A stretch of DNA of 64,000 nucleotides, taken from contig NZ_AP026764.1 in NCBI RefSeq assembly GCF_026000435.1, positions 1,674,001-1,738,000 of the forward strand, in the 5' to 3' direction. The notes under the pieces were generated by a model that saw nothing but the letters and a program-made list of their open reading frames with translations, had not been told where the DNA came from and made no database searches. A program made the translations under genes and the position numbers. This stretch comes from Vibrio sp. STUT-A11 (GTDB lineage: Bacteria > Pseudomonadota > Gammaproteobacteria > Enterobacterales > Vibrionaceae). This document shows positions 34,753-44,207 of this stretch, in pieces (position 1 is the stretch's first letter; every line of letters starts with the position of its first letter).

Positions 34753-35718
34753 TTATGCCGTTTGAGATTCTTTCCAATTGGTCAAACCCAATAGTTTCTG
34801 ACCCAAGGTTGTAAGCGTCGCCTGCGGGTACTTTGTTTGCTCCCAGTCACGTGGGTCACCCGGGAAAGCAAAACCTTGCGGTGGTGTTCTCTCACGCCAA
34901 GAGTTTACTCGCCAATCTCTGATCGCCTGGTTGTCTTCTTCCGCCGGAACCATTGAGATGTATTGTGCCATACGCACCTGGTTCGATTGATTAGGACGGA
35001 TACCGTGTGGAAGCAAGCTGTTAAATATCAGTAAGTCCCCCGCTTTCATTGAAATAAAATCCACATCAAACCCGGTGAGATCCGGTACATAAGGGTCTCG
35101 ATCATTCGGCTGTGTTTTACGCCACTCCTCAAGTTGACGGTAGAGCTCGGGAACACATTGGAAACCACCAGTCTCTTCACTGGTATCTGATAGCGCTAGC
35201 ACGCCTTGTACATTAACTGGAAGCGGATCGAGTGAGGTGTCGGCGTCCCAATGAATAAAACCACTAAACTCGCGTCCTGATTTGTTTGGCGGGTTTAAGT
35301 TCGCTCGGTCAATGGTGACCCATAAGTTTTCCTGATCCCAGATATCGACAAACGCATTGTAAACATCTGGGTTTTGACGGTTATCCCACAGAACTTGGTT
35401 GTTATAACATTCAACCATCCCTGAGTTGTTGAGCTCCACCATGGCGTGATCACGGCGCTGTGCCTGATACCAAGTTTGTGAGTCAGTCGGGTCCATTTCC
35501 TGAAACTCCCATAAAAAATCTTGTGAACGCTTTACCGCCTCGGGCGAGATAATTTGCGGGATGACCAGGTAACCATTGTGCTGCCAAAACTCGAACTGTT
35601 CTTGTGTTAGCTTCTTCAAAGGCAGTGTTTTTTGTATGTCTTTCAACTGTGCTGAATTGATGTTGGAGACACTATTATTGCCAGGCGCGTTGTCTCCGAA
35701 TCCGTATTTGTTTTTCAT
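34753..35718 (-). CDS. Phytanoyl-CoA dioxygenase (PhyH) family protein
   Basis: A 321-residue Fe(II)/2-oxoglutarate oxygenase of the PhyH group. The iron ligands appear as FIHWDAD (His-x-Asp) and LLPHGIRPNQSNQVRMAQY (distal His, with the following Arg for 2-oxoglutarate). The N-terminal half has the LTQEQFEFWQHNGYLVIP segment common to the family. Bacterial members hydroxylate small molecules such as ectoine or lipids; the substrate here is unknown. Divergent from an AraC regulator 146 bp away, which probably controls it. AGGAAA lies upstream of the ATG. Confidence 0.82.
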   Translation of the reverse strand: MKNKYGFGDNAPGNNSVSNINSAQLKDIQKTLPLKKLTQEQFEFWQHNGYLVIPQIISPEAVKRSQDFLWEFQEMDPTDSQTWYQAQRRDHAMVELNNSGMVECYNNQVLWDNRQNPDVYNAFVDIWDQENLWVTIDRANLNPPNKSGREFSGFIHWDADTSLDPLPVNVQGVLALSDTSEETGGFQCVPELYRQLEEWRKTQPNDRDPYVPDLTGFDVDFISMKAGDLLIFNSLLPHGIRPNQSNQVRMAQYISMVPAEEDNQAIRDWRVNSWRERTPPQGFAFPGDPRDWEQTKYPQATLTTLGQKLLGLTNWKESQTA

Positions 35719-35864
35719 AATGGTGGTTTCCTGTAGGGCTGATTATTGTGGTTTTAACAGACGTTGAGCTCGTCCGTTTGATTACATTCTGACAACAATT
35801 GACCTAACAAAGTGATACAAAAACAGCATATACTGATACTTTATAGTCATTAATAGTTAGCGAT

Positions 35865-36755
35865 ATGCGCAGGTTTGTATTACTCATGAAAGCCCAGTAT
35901 GAAAAAGTTAAATACAACCAGGACAACTCCTGGCAACTACTTATTCGTCGATTGGATGCGATTCCATTTGAATGGCACTTTCACCCTGAATATGAGCTGA
36001 CGCTGACACTTAACAGTACTGGCGAACGCTATATTGGCGATACCGTTTTAGAGTACGGGGATTTCGATTTAATACTGCTTGGGCCCAATATTCCGCATTC
36101 TTGGCATTCTCGCGCAAGTATGAACGCCACACAGGAACAGAAAGTCTATGTATTGTGGTTCGACACCGAGTGGATCAGTGAGGTGACACGGTTATTTCCA
36201 GAATGCCGGGCTTTTGCCCCTTTACTGCAAGATGCTCATCGCGGCGTGAACTTCTCGAAGGAGGTTGCTCAGAAATTACTGCCCTTGTTTGAAGCATTGG
36301 ATGAGGCAAGCCCCATGCACAGACTTACAAGCATACTGAATATTCTCGATGGGTTGAGCAGTACACAAGATTATCAGTGTATTTCTGTTCACCAAATGCT
36401 GGACAGGCAGGACTCTGATAAACGGCAGCAACGTTTATTAAGTCAGCTTCTCGAAGCGATACATGAAAATTATACTCAAACATTAACCATCACAGAGTTG
36501 GCCTCGTTGGTCGGTATGAGTGAGAGCACACTAGGTCGTTTTTTCAAGAAAATGATGGGGCACAGCGTAAATAACTACATTACGCAAGTGAGACTGGGTA
36601 AAGGCTGCTCGTTATTAGTTCAAACCGACAAACCTGTCTCGCTCATCGCAGAGCTCTCTGGTTTCGATAACCTTTCTAACTTCAACCGGTTGTTCTTAAA
36701 GTACAAACAATTGACGCCGAAAGCTTTTCGCGACAAGTTCAGAAAAACACCGTAA
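35865..36755 (+). CDS. AraC-family regulator divergent from the PhyH gene
   Basis: A 296-residue regulator. An N-terminal cupin-like sensor (EWHFHPEYELTLTLNSTGER, then DFDLILLGPNIPHSWHSR) precedes a C-terminal double helix-turn-helix with LTITELASLVGMSESTLGRFF and the second helix pair around SLIAELSGFDNLSNFNRLF. This architecture senses a small molecule. It sits head-to-head with the PhyH dioxygenase. Two starts are possible, 35865 and 35886, with no clear ribosome binding site for either. Confidence 0.85.
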   Translation: MRRFVLLMKAQYEKVKYNQDNSWQLLIRRLDAIPFEWHFHPEYELTLTLNSTGERYIGDTVLEYGDFDLILLGPNIPHSWHSRASMNATQEQKVYVLWFDTEWISEVTRLFPECRAFAPLLQDAHRGVNFSKEVAQKLLPLFEALDEASPMHRLTSILNILDGLSSTQDYQCISVHQMLDRQDSDKRQQRLLSQLLEAIHENYTQTLTITELASLVGMSESTLGRFFKKMMGHSVNNYITQVRLGKGCSLLVQTDKPVSLIAELSGFDNLSNFNRLFLKYKQLTPKAFRDKFRKTP

Positions 36756-36826
36756 AAAATCCTGGATTTGGAGCAACGCCTTTATCGACAACATGGAGAC
36801 GATTCAATCAGGGAGAGCGGTTTGGT

Positions 36827-37132
36827 TTACTTGTTTATTTTTGGGTTGCGCCACATTCGATAACCACTTTTCCTCATAGCTTTGCCTAATAAGTGCGCAC
36901 CCACAGGTGCAGTGAGGAAAATAAACAACATCGTCCCCAAAGATCGAGAAATCACCGTGGCATCAGGAATGGCTATAGCGACAGACAGAAGCAATGATGC
37001 CACACCAACCGTGCCCGCTTTTGTTGCCGCGTGCATGCGGGTGTAGAGATCTGGCATTCGAATCACTCCCAAACTGGCGATCAGAAAAAATAAGGTGCCA
37101 ATGCACAACAATATACCAATGACCAATTCCAT
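36827..37132 (-). CDS. mnhG: Na+/H+ antiporter subunit G
   Basis: A 101-residue small membrane subunit with three helices and the family motif GVIRMPDLYTRMHAATKAGT. It is the last gene of a six-gene Mnh/Mrp operon and shares one base with mnhF. Part of the hetero-oligomeric cation/proton antiporter of the inner membrane. Confidence 0.92.
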   Translation of the reverse strand: MELVIGILLCIGTLFFLIASLGVIRMPDLYTRMHAATKAGTVGVASLLLSVAIAIPDATVISRSLGTMLFIFLTAPVGAHLLGKAMRKSGYRMWRNPKINK

Positions 37133-37410
37133 TACTCCCCTCCTTTCCTCTTCGCTATCATTCGAGCAAACGCGATTGTGCCGAGAAACGCCACTAAACC
37201 AAGTGTGATAGCAATATCTAACAACGTCTCTTGACCACTATCCAGGGTATAAACAGCAATGAACCCAATCGTGACAAACGAGATAAGATCAAGTGAGACG
37301 ACCCTGTCCGCCAAGGTCGGCCCTAACACCAAGCGTACCATTGCCATCACAACACTGAGCAACAACCCACTGTAAGCAAAGTAAATACTAAACTGCAGCC
37401 AGTTATCCAC
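37132..37410 (-). CDS. mnhF: Na+/H+ antiporter subunit F
   Basis: A 92-residue subunit with three membrane segments. The central motif LVLGPTLADRVVSLDLIS is characteristic of MnhF/MrpF, with a conserved Asp in the second helix. Overlaps mnhE by 8 nt and mnhG by one. Confidence 0.92.
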   Translation of the reverse strand: MDNWLQFSIYFAYSGLLLSVVMAMVRLVLGPTLADRVVSLDLISFVTIGFIAVYTLDSGQETLLDIAITLGLVAFLGTIAFARMIAKRKGGE

Positions 37411-37879
37411 GCGTCACCTCCAATATCCGGCTCTCTAATCCACTTTTGATGTCTTGAATCACTTTGTCGTGTTCTGGCGCAAACATAGCATGCACGATCA
37501 GATGCTTTTTGTCAGGTGTGACATCTAAACTTAACGTACCTGGCGTTAACGAAACCATATTAGCAAGTAGTGTGATTTCTATATCTGATTTAGCATCAAG
37601 TGGTACGTAAATGATATCTGGTTCACTTAAATGGGTTGGCGTTAACACGTCCCACATCACTTGAGCGGCAGACATGATCAACTCAAAACAGAAATAGCTC
37701 ACCAACTTTACAAGTGAGACGAAAACTTGAAAGTAACGGCTTTTCGTACCGAATGGCTGAGTTAGCCTTAATACAAAAAATCCGGCAATAAAGCCAAATA
37801 TAAAGTTGAGGCTGGTATAGGTGCCGTTTAAAAGCATCCATGCCAATGCGAGAAAGAGATTGAGAAAAAAGTAGATCAT
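37403..37879 (-). CDS. mnhE: Na+/H+ antiporter subunit E
   Basis: A 158-residue subunit: two or three N-terminal helices followed by a cytoplasmic domain with VTLTPGTLSLDV-like sequence (MVSLTPGTLSLDVTPD) and LIVHAMFAPEHD, both typical of MnhE. Starts in a 4-nt ATGA overlap with mnhD. Confidence 0.9.
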   Translation of the reverse strand: MIYFFLNLFLALAWMLLNGTYTSLNFIFGFIAGFFVLRLTQPFGTKSRYFQVFVSLVKLVSYFCFELIMSAAQVMWDVLTPTHLSEPDIIYVPLDAKSDIEITLLANMVSLTPGTLSLDVTPDKKHLIVHAMFAPEHDKVIQDIKSGLESRILEVTRG

Positions 37880-39372
37880 TGTCCACCTCTCAATACGGCC
37901 TGAATATACTCAGTGGGCTCTAACAGCTGAACCGCAGCCTGCATAGCAAATTGATAAAATGGCTCTGCAACCAGGCCGATGACCAAACTCATCGCCGTCA
38001 AGGTGACAATAGGAATGCAATATAAGTACGTGGTCGACTTGGTCATCATTTGAACGTCAACCTCACTTGTCTGCTTGTTCCAAAACACGGCATTCCAGAT
38101 TTTGCTCATGGAAAAAACCGTTAGTAATCCCACCAGTAAAGCGGTCCCTGCAAGCCAATAGCCCTCTGTTTGTAAACTTGCTTTAATCACTAAGAACTTG
38201 CCCCAAAAGCCGGATAGTGGCGGAAATCCAGCTAAAGAGAATGCTGTAATAAAAAATAACAAGGCCAACCAAGGCATTGCTTTATATACTCCCCCCAACT
38301 GCTTAAGCTGACTGGTGCCGTATTTACGCTCGACGAAGCCTCCTATTAGGAACAGGTTCGCCTTCACCAAAATATGATGAACGATATAGAAGATAGCCCC
38401 AGCCATCGCCAATGGCGTATAGATGGCCAGTCCCATGATCATGTAGCCAATCTGGCTGATGATATGAAATGACAGGATTTTTTTAATGTCGTAATGACTC
38501 GCCGCACCTAATACGCCCGTCAGCATCGTCAAACCTGCAATCCACATCAACGTCGATTGCCAACCACTATCTGCCAACGGAAAAACCAGCGTAAACACAC
38601 GTATTAATGTGTATACCCCGACTTTAGTCAGCAGAGCAGCAAACAGTGCAACCACACCGCTCGGTAAGGTGTGGTAAGAGGCTGGAAGCCAAACAAACAA
38701 GGGAAACAGTGCTGCTTTTATAGAAAAAGCGAATAAGAATAGACCAGCGAGCAAGGTTTTCGTGTCAGATGGTATCAAAGCCGCTTTGGCGTGAAGGTCC
38801 GCCAGGTTTAGCGTCCCGGTTACACCGTACAACAGGCCTATCGCTAGCAGGAAAAACAACGTCGAGATCAGGTTGAGTATCACGTATTTCACTGCGCCAT
38901 CAATCTGAGACTTATTGGCATCCAAAACCATCAGACCAAAGGAGGCAATCAGCATCACTTCAAACCAGACATAGAGATTGAAGATATCACCAGTTAAAAA
39001 TGCCCCGTAAACGCCCGCTAGCAAGACATGTATCAACGCGTGATACATCGCGTATGATGGTTTGTTGCGGAGATCCCCAGCCGCATAAACGACACAGATT
39101 AAGCCAATCACCGCCGTTACCAGAACCATGGCTATCGTAAGTAAATCTGCAACAAACACAACACCGAAAGGTGCGAGCCATTGACCAAAAGCCACCGCAA
39201 CTGGCCCACCCTGTATCACATCACTGGTAAGAAAAGCGGCGACACACAGCGTCAATAGTGCACTCGCGCCACTAATACGTTCAGCAAGACAGAGCTTACG
39301 CTTAGTGATAAACACAACGACAGCAGTCAGGAGTGAAGTCACGATAGGTAGAGTTAGCCAAATCGTCGTCAT
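37876..39372 (-). CDS. mnhD: Na+/H+ antiporter subunit D
   Basis: A 498-residue polytopic subunit homologous to NuoN/NuoM of complex I. About 14 helices; the conserved glutamate is in YVWFEVMLIASFGLMVL, and the lysine/proline helix in LFAFSIKAALFPLFVWLPASY. It forms one of the two ion-translocating antiporter modules. Overlaps mnhC and mnhE by 4 nt each, indicating coupled translation. Confidence 0.94.
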   Translation of the reverse strand: MTTIWLTLPIVTSLLTAVVVFITKRKLCLAERISGASALLTLCVAAFLTSDVIQGGPVAVAFGQWLAPFGVVFVADLLTIAMVLVTAVIGLICVVYAAGDLRNKPSYAMYHALIHVLLAGVYGAFLTGDIFNLYVWFEVMLIASFGLMVLDANKSQIDGAVKYVILNLISTLFFLLAIGLLYGVTGTLNLADLHAKAALIPSDTKTLLAGLFLFAFSIKAALFPLFVWLPASYHTLPSGVVALFAALLTKVGVYTLIRVFTLVFPLADSGWQSTLMWIAGLTMLTGVLGAASHYDIKKILSFHIISQIGYMIMGLAIYTPLAMAGAIFYIVHHILVKANLFLIGGFVERKYGTSQLKQLGGVYKAMPWLALLFFITAFSLAGFPPLSGFWGKFLVIKASLQTEGYWLAGTALLVGLLTVFSMSKIWNAVFWNKQTSEVDVQMMTKSTTYLYCIPIVTLTAMSLVIGLVAEPFYQFAMQAAVQLLEPTEYIQAVLRGGQ

Positions 39373-39731
39373 TCCTCCTCCTCTTCTGATTCTGACCGTC
39401 GCATATCATCAACATCTGCCGAGCCGGTTTCTGAATAAGCCCGATAGAACAACAACAGTGCAAAAACGAGCAAACCAAAACCAATCACGATTGCGGTCAA
39501 GATCAACGCCTGAGGTAACGGGTTGGCTGCACCATCAGGTGGGAGTTGTGCATTTGACTCGATCAAAGCGGGTAAACCAATGGTTAATCGCCCGGCCGTT
39601 AATATGGCCAGATTCACAGCACTGCTTAATAAAATCAGCCCAAATAATATTCTCAATATGTGCCGTTCAAGTAGCAGATAAATACCAGCAGTAACAAACA
39701 CACCGACGACTAAACTCCACAGTACTTCCAT
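39369..39731 (-). CDS. mnhC: Na+/H+ antiporter subunit C
   Basis: A 120-residue NuoK-like subunit with three helices, including ILRILFGLILLSSAVNLAIL and PLPQALILTAIVIGFGLLVF. The C-terminus is unusually acidic (EEEEE end after SADVDDMRRSES). Shares one base with the mnhA gene upstream and overlaps mnhD by 4 nt. Confidence 0.92.
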   Translation of the reverse strand: MEVLWSLVVGVFVTAGIYLLLERHILRILFGLILLSSAVNLAILTAGRLTIGLPALIESNAQLPPDGAANPLPQALILTAIVIGFGLLVFALLLFYRAYSETGSADVDDMRRSESEEEEE

Positions 39732-42406
39732 CAGTCGAGCACCTCATTCACGTGTAACAGTACACCCATGACGCCACCAATGATTGCTAAATAAATGCCC
39801 ACATCGAATAACAGTGGCGTGCCAAGTGGCAGAATATCCTTCCACCACAATCCGGTCAGGAAAGGGAGATTGAGTGCCAAGCCTAATAGCCCAGCGATAA
39901 AACTGAGCAAGATACCGAACATCGCAATAGTTAATGGCGAATAGTACAAACGGTCTCTGACATACTTAGGCGATTCTGCATACATCATTAGCGCAAACCC
40001 TATCACCGCAATAAGTGCGCCGATAAACCCACCACCCGGTTCGTTATGCCCGCGCAGCAGTAAGTACAGAGAAAACAGCAACATTAATGTAAAGACAATA
40101 TGAGCCGTGGTGGAAAAGATCAGAGAATGGACAGGAGGATGCTTGTAATTTGGAGTGGTAAGTAAATTTGTCGCAGCAATGCCCGCGATTACGACCACAA
40201 TCACCTCACCTAACGTATCAATAGCACGAAAGTCGACCAAGATGACATTGACAATATTTCGTCCGTGTCCTTCTGGCAGACTATTTTGCATAAAGTAATT
40301 GGACAACATGGGATCGAACGGTTGCGAGGTGATATTAATTAGCACAGTGCTGACAGACAATCCGACTATCCCGGCGATAACCGCGTGCAATAAGCGACGC
40401 CGTTTAGAGTGACCACGCACAGTTGTCAGTTTCGGCATATGGCGCATCAGCAAAACTAAAAAGACCACCATAAGGGTTTCTACTAGCAACAAGGTCTGTG
40501 CGACATCGGGCGCGCTATATAACATAAACACGAGTGTTGTCAGAAAGCCCACCACACTAAGGGCTGACACCGATAACAATCGAGACTTAGAGAACGTACA
40601 TACCGACACCGCTGCCACAAGTAACAAAGCAACGGTTATTTCGTAGAAGTTAATAGCGAACAGTTCGGTAAAAGGCGCAGTTGAAAAATCTACCGGGCGA
40701 CTGAGCAACACGATGGCCAGAACGATGCTAAACATAAGTACATATTTGCTCAACCGTTTTTGCTGCAGCCGTTGTGTCTGCCACGTGGCAAATCGCATGA
40801 CGCCATTGATAATTTTATCAAATACTAGCTCCGCAGTAGGGAATACAAACGCGCTTTTGTACCACTTGGCAAATCGCTGCGTATACATCGCGTAAAGCGC
40901 CCACCCCATCCCTAAGGTGACCGCGCTCAATAACAATGGAAGGTTAACGCCATGCCATAACTTTGTGGCCTGTGGAGCAGATGCAGGAAGGCTCGATAAA
41001 ACCCCAGGAATAATGACATTATGATTAACCCAACCAAGCCCCAACACTGGAACAATCAATCCCCCAACTGACAGCAGCATCGGTGGTATCCATAAACCTC
41101 TGTCCGATTCGATGCCTTTCGCAGGGGTTGGCTCACGTTGAGAATAAGAAAAGAACGGTTTGTAGATTAGCGCTATCGTCACGGCCACCATGATGACATT
41201 GACAACGAGCAACAAACCAATCACTACACTGCTCACTTCAAGGCCCGATTTATACATATATTCTTTGCTCAAAAAGCCGAATAATGGAGGTACTCCCGCT
41301 TTAGACAGCGCCGCTAGCATTGCTGCTACCAAACTTAAAGAAAGCACGGTTTTCAATCCATTCAGCTTGGTGATTTCTCGCGTACCTGTGGCTTTATCAA
41401 TGTTTCCAACCACCATAAACAGGGCCGCTTTATAAAATGAATGCGCCAGGATGAACAAAAGTGCGGCGGTCAGAGCGAGCTCCGTTCCCATGCCAATTAA
41501 CAGGACCAGCTTACCCAGCGCGACATTGGTACTGTAGGCAAGCATTAACTTTAAATCGGTCTGCTTTAATGCCAACAAACCACACCAGATAGCCGTAAAA
41601 CCACCAAAGGTACTTAATGTGTAAAACCAAATGTCGCTGTGTGAATAAACCGGAGACAACCTTGCGAGAAGATACACACCCGCTTTTACCATAGTCGCAG
41701 AATGCAGATAAGCGCTCACCGGCGTCGGTGCCGCCATCGCATTGGGCAACCAGAAGTGAAATGGGAACTGTGCGGACTTAGTGAACACACCAAGGAAGAT
41801 CAATATGAGCGAAGGAATAAACCATTTATGGGAGGCAATTTGCGTCGATTGTTGAACAATGACACCAAGCTCATAACTTCCGGCAAGTTGTCCCAATAAA
41901 ATTAACCCCGCCAACAACGCCAACCCTCCAGCCCCAGTAACTAAAAGCGACTGTAACGCCTTTTCACGTGACTGCTCTTTTTCGTGGTTAAAGCCAATCA
42001 GCAAATACGAGGTGATGGTCGTCAGTTCCCAAAAAACAAACAGCAGCAGAACATTGTCGCTCGTGACAACGCCGAGCATAGAAAGCATGAACAACGTAAG
42101 GTAGACATGAAAGGAAAAGCGCGCCGCATGGTTGCGCATATACGCAAGAGAATAGAATTGTATTAGTGCGCCGATACCGCAAATCAAACACACAAACAGA
42201 AATGACAAAGCATCGAGACGAAAGCTTAAGTTGACATCAAGACCCGGAACCCAGTTCCCGCTCCAACTTCCCCCTTCTGGGCGATACCAGCTCACAACAA
42301 ACAACAAGATGATGATCGGTATCAACGGAAAGATCATCAAAAGCAGTGTGCACTTTCTTGAGTTATCAACCTGATTTTTATCGTTAACGTTATTCAATGC
42401 CGCCAT
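39731..42406 (-). CDS. mnhA: Na+/H+ antiporter subunit A, fused A-B form
   Basis: About 891 residues. The N-terminal two-thirds is a NuoL-like antiporter module with VFWELTTITSYLLIGF and TKSAQFPFHFWLPNAMAAPTPVSAYLHSATMVKAG in pieces. The C-terminal part carries the MrpB domain (HNEPGGGFIGALIAVIGFAL). A fused A-B subunit marks group 2 six-gene Mrp operons, known from Vibrio. The complex exports Na+ (and often K+ or Li+) in exchange for protons, giving salt and alkali tolerance. The start is uncertain: MAALNNVND at 42406 is chosen over a TTG at 42436. Confidence 0.9.
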   Translation of the reverse strand: MAALNNVNDKNQVDNSRKCTLLLMIFPLIPIIILLFVVSWYRPEGGSWSGNWVPGLDVNLSFRLDALSFLFVCLICGIGALIQFYSLAYMRNHAARFSFHVYLTLFMLSMLGVVTSDNVLLLFVFWELTTITSYLLIGFNHEKEQSREKALQSLLVTGAGGLALLAGLILLGQLAGSYELGVIVQQSTQIASHKWFIPSLILIFLGVFTKSAQFPFHFWLPNAMAAPTPVSAYLHSATMVKAGVYLLARLSPVYSHSDIWFYTLSTFGGFTAIWCGLLALKQTDLKLMLAYSTNVALGKLVLLIGMGTELALTAALLFILAHSFYKAALFMVVGNIDKATGTREITKLNGLKTVLSLSLVAAMLAALSKAGVPPLFGFLSKEYMYKSGLEVSSVVIGLLLVVNVIMVAVTIALIYKPFFSYSQREPTPAKGIESDRGLWIPPMLLSVGGLIVPVLGLGWVNHNVIIPGVLSSLPASAPQATKLWHGVNLPLLLSAVTLGMGWALYAMYTQRFAKWYKSAFVFPTAELVFDKIINGVMRFATWQTQRLQQKRLSKYVLMFSIVLAIVLLSRPVDFSTAPFTELFAINFYEITVALLLVAAVSVCTFSKSRLLSVSALSVVGFLTTLVFMLYSAPDVAQTLLLVETLMVVFLVLLMRHMPKLTTVRGHSKRRRLLHAVIAGIVGLSVSTVLINITSQPFDPMLSNYFMQNSLPEGHGRNIVNVILVDFRAIDTLGEVIVVVIAGIAATNLLTTPNYKHPPVHSLIFSTTAHIVFTLMLLFSLYLLLRGHNEPGGGFIGALIAVIGFALMMYAESPKYVRDRLYYSPLTIAMFGILLSFIAGLLGLALNLPFLTGLWWKDILPLGTPLLFDVGIYLAIIGGVMGVLLHVNEVLD

Positions 42407-42622
42407 CCATACTTTAAATGTGTTCAACACAATCAAGTTGCTTGACTACTCACGACATAAAAGCTTTATCGACCTCTAAAAAAATAAACGGGTTGAGGAT
42501 AGAACACAGTCCGAGCAATGCCAGTGAACGAACTGTCGGGAACTAAGCAATGAACAAAACTCATGAGCACCAAGCTACGACTATCTACTTAAAAAATAGA
42601 CTGAGATTGCTATTAATTCGAA

Positions 42623-42814
42623 CTACTTAGTATCAGGGACAACGTAACTGCGCACGTCGCTGAATGTGTTTGTCTGGTTGAGCGTTGTTGTTGAGTCATC
42701 CTGCGGTATGTTGAGCGGATCATAACAACAATCCCCAATATCATTTCTCGGACATAATAGAATGTGGGCACGTTCAACCATTTCGGTTCGGCAAATGGGG
42801 CAAAGAGCTTTCAT
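42623..42814 (-). CDS. Small cysteine-rich (zinc-ribbon-like) protein
   Basis: A 63-residue protein beginning MKALCPICRTEMVERAHILL. CPIC near residue 5, a further cysteine in LLCPRND and a CC pair in GDCCYDP suggest a metal-binding zinc ribbon; the rest is polar and Thr/Asp-rich. The start is fixed by AAAGGAGG 6 nt upstream; the reading frame runs on to 42934 but that part has no start signal and crosses a direct repeat. No named family recognised. It lies downstream of the universal stress gene on the same strand and may be co-expressed. Confidence 0.6.
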   Translation of the reverse strand: MKALCPICRTEMVERAHILLCPRNDIGDCCYDPLNIPQDDSTTTLNQTNTFSDVRSYVVPDTK

Positions 42815-42851
42815 ATCATCCTCCTTTAAGCACTTAAAGCTTCGTGGTAAC

Positions 42852-42897
42852 AACGTAGACGTTAGTGATTCCCTTGAAACGTAGACGTTAGTGATTC
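42852..42897. repeat. 20-bp tandem direct repeat upstream of the zinc-ribbon gene
   Basis: AACGTAGACGTTAGTGATTC occurs at 42852-42871 and again, identical, at 42878-42897, 26 bp start to start. It fills most of the gap between the stress-protein stop and the zinc-ribbon start. It could be a small duplication or paired binding sites. Confidence 0.8.
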
Positions 42898-42914
42898 TGA
42901 CAATGAGTATTGAG

Positions 42915-43850
42915 TTACTCAATCGGTGAAACAAATCCTTCGGGTTTCATCGCGACTAACGAGCAACTAATCGATTGCAGGATGTTTTCTGCGGTATTAC
43001 CAATAACGAACCCAGATATGCCGGTTCGGGCGAGCGTGCCCATGACAAGTACATCGACTTCAAGTTCATCAACACTATTAGGAATCTGCTCATCTGGCTT
43101 GCCGTGGAGAAGGTGGATCACCATTTCACCAGAAATACCAGACTCCTTGATCAGGCTTTGCAACGCTTGCTCATGTTTCACTTTGGCATGAGAAACTTCA
43201 TCAGCAAGTTGGGCTTCATCAACTTGGAACCAAGCATTATCAACTAAATAGTTTTCCAAGTAGTATTCCCAGCAAGAAATAATATGCAGACGACTGTCAC
43301 ACGTGTCAGCGATTGAACGCGAGAGTTCTAATAATCGTAGCGACATCGCGTGCTGCTCGTCACTCGTCTTCATCGGATCAATCGCCACCGCAATGCGTCG
43401 CTTATCCCTCGGCTTGTTGATTGGGCGATGTAACCAAACCGCACACGGACATTTTCGCAGCAGTGTCATATCGAGTGCTTTAAAGCCTTCAGATCCTTCA
43501 TCAATAGGCTCGGCTTCTTTGATGATCAAATCGTTCTCGTGAGTGATTGCTTCCTTAATAATACAAACAGCCGGCTGAACGCTGCTTTTGACTGAAAGAG
43601 GAAACGGAACTTGCTCTTTTGAGACTTCATATTCAACACGCAAGGCTTCGACACGCTCAAGCAGAGAATCATGTAAGGACTTCTCATACCCTTGTTGATA
43701 TTGAACCAAGTCGCTAGGAAAATCTGGACAAGCAATAAGACCAGACACTCGAACGTGATCATAGGAGGCGATTCTAATCGCTTGCCCCAACGCGTCACTA
43801 TGCCCAGGAAGACCTTGAGTGGCAAAAAGTATGTTCTCAAACCGTTTCAT
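42915..43850 (-). CDS. Tandem universal stress protein (UspE-like)
   Basis: About 311 residues with two Usp domains. The first begins MKRFENILFATQGLPGHSDA; the second carries RRIAVAIDPMKTSDEQH and ends with DVLVMGTLARTGISGFVIGNTAENIL, which has the G-x2-G-x9-G-(S/T) ATP-binding pattern. Two-domain proteins of this type are UspE-like and respond to stress or growth arrest. The start ATG at 43850 has GGGGG five nt upstream; the frame begins at a GTG two codons earlier. Function beyond stress response is unknown. Confidence 0.85.
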   Translation of the reverse strand: MKRFENILFATQGLPGHSDALGQAIRIASYDHVRVSGLIACPDFPSDLVQYQQGYEKSLHDSLLERVEALRVEYEVSKEQVPFPLSVKSSVQPAVCIIKEAITHENDLIIKEAEPIDEGSEGFKALDMTLLRKCPCAVWLHRPINKPRDKRRIAVAIDPMKTSDEQHAMSLRLLELSRSIADTCDSRLHIISCWEYYLENYLVDNAWFQVDEAQLADEVSHAKVKHEQALQSLIKESGISGEMVIHLLHGKPDEQIPNSVDELEVDVLVMGTLARTGISGFVIGNTAENILQSISCSLVAMKPEGFVSPIE

Positions 43851-44207
43851 ATACACCCCCTTGATTGATTAAATCTTAGTCGCTAAAAGGGACTTTTCTA
43901 GTCATCGATTGTAACGACGAGTGAATTTAGGTTTTTAGATAGAAGGACAGACAGGGAGGCGGGGTTTAGATACTATGCTTCTACTTCGATTTGTGTGCCT
44001 AAAAGCGCTAGACAATACCTTGATGAATACAATGATCACTATACAATCATTCCTATGCCAAGTAACATGTGTCTCAGTCACTATTTCGGTAAATTTATTG
44101 CGATAACCGAGCGCCTTTTTATGCTCACCCCCCTTAAAGGGAAGTGTTTTAAAAAAGGGCTAAATCATCCTGTAAATTTACTAAAAACAATCAGATAGAA
44201 AATCAAG
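43851..44207. other. Intergenic region before rnb
   Basis: About 350 bp between divergent genes for the stress protein and RNase II. It contains a short CCCTT-AA-AGGG hairpin near 44131-44142, and an AT-rich run before rnb. A 67-codon frame at 43995-44198 has no ribosome binding site or family look and is not called. Confidence 0.35.

Noticed and set aside
42852..42897. Direct repeats considered as a CRISPR array
   Set aside because: Only two copies with a 6-bp gap and no cas genes in the window.
43995..44198. 67-codon frame upstream of rnb
   Set aside because: Lacks a ribosome binding site and any family look; lies in the rnb promoter region.
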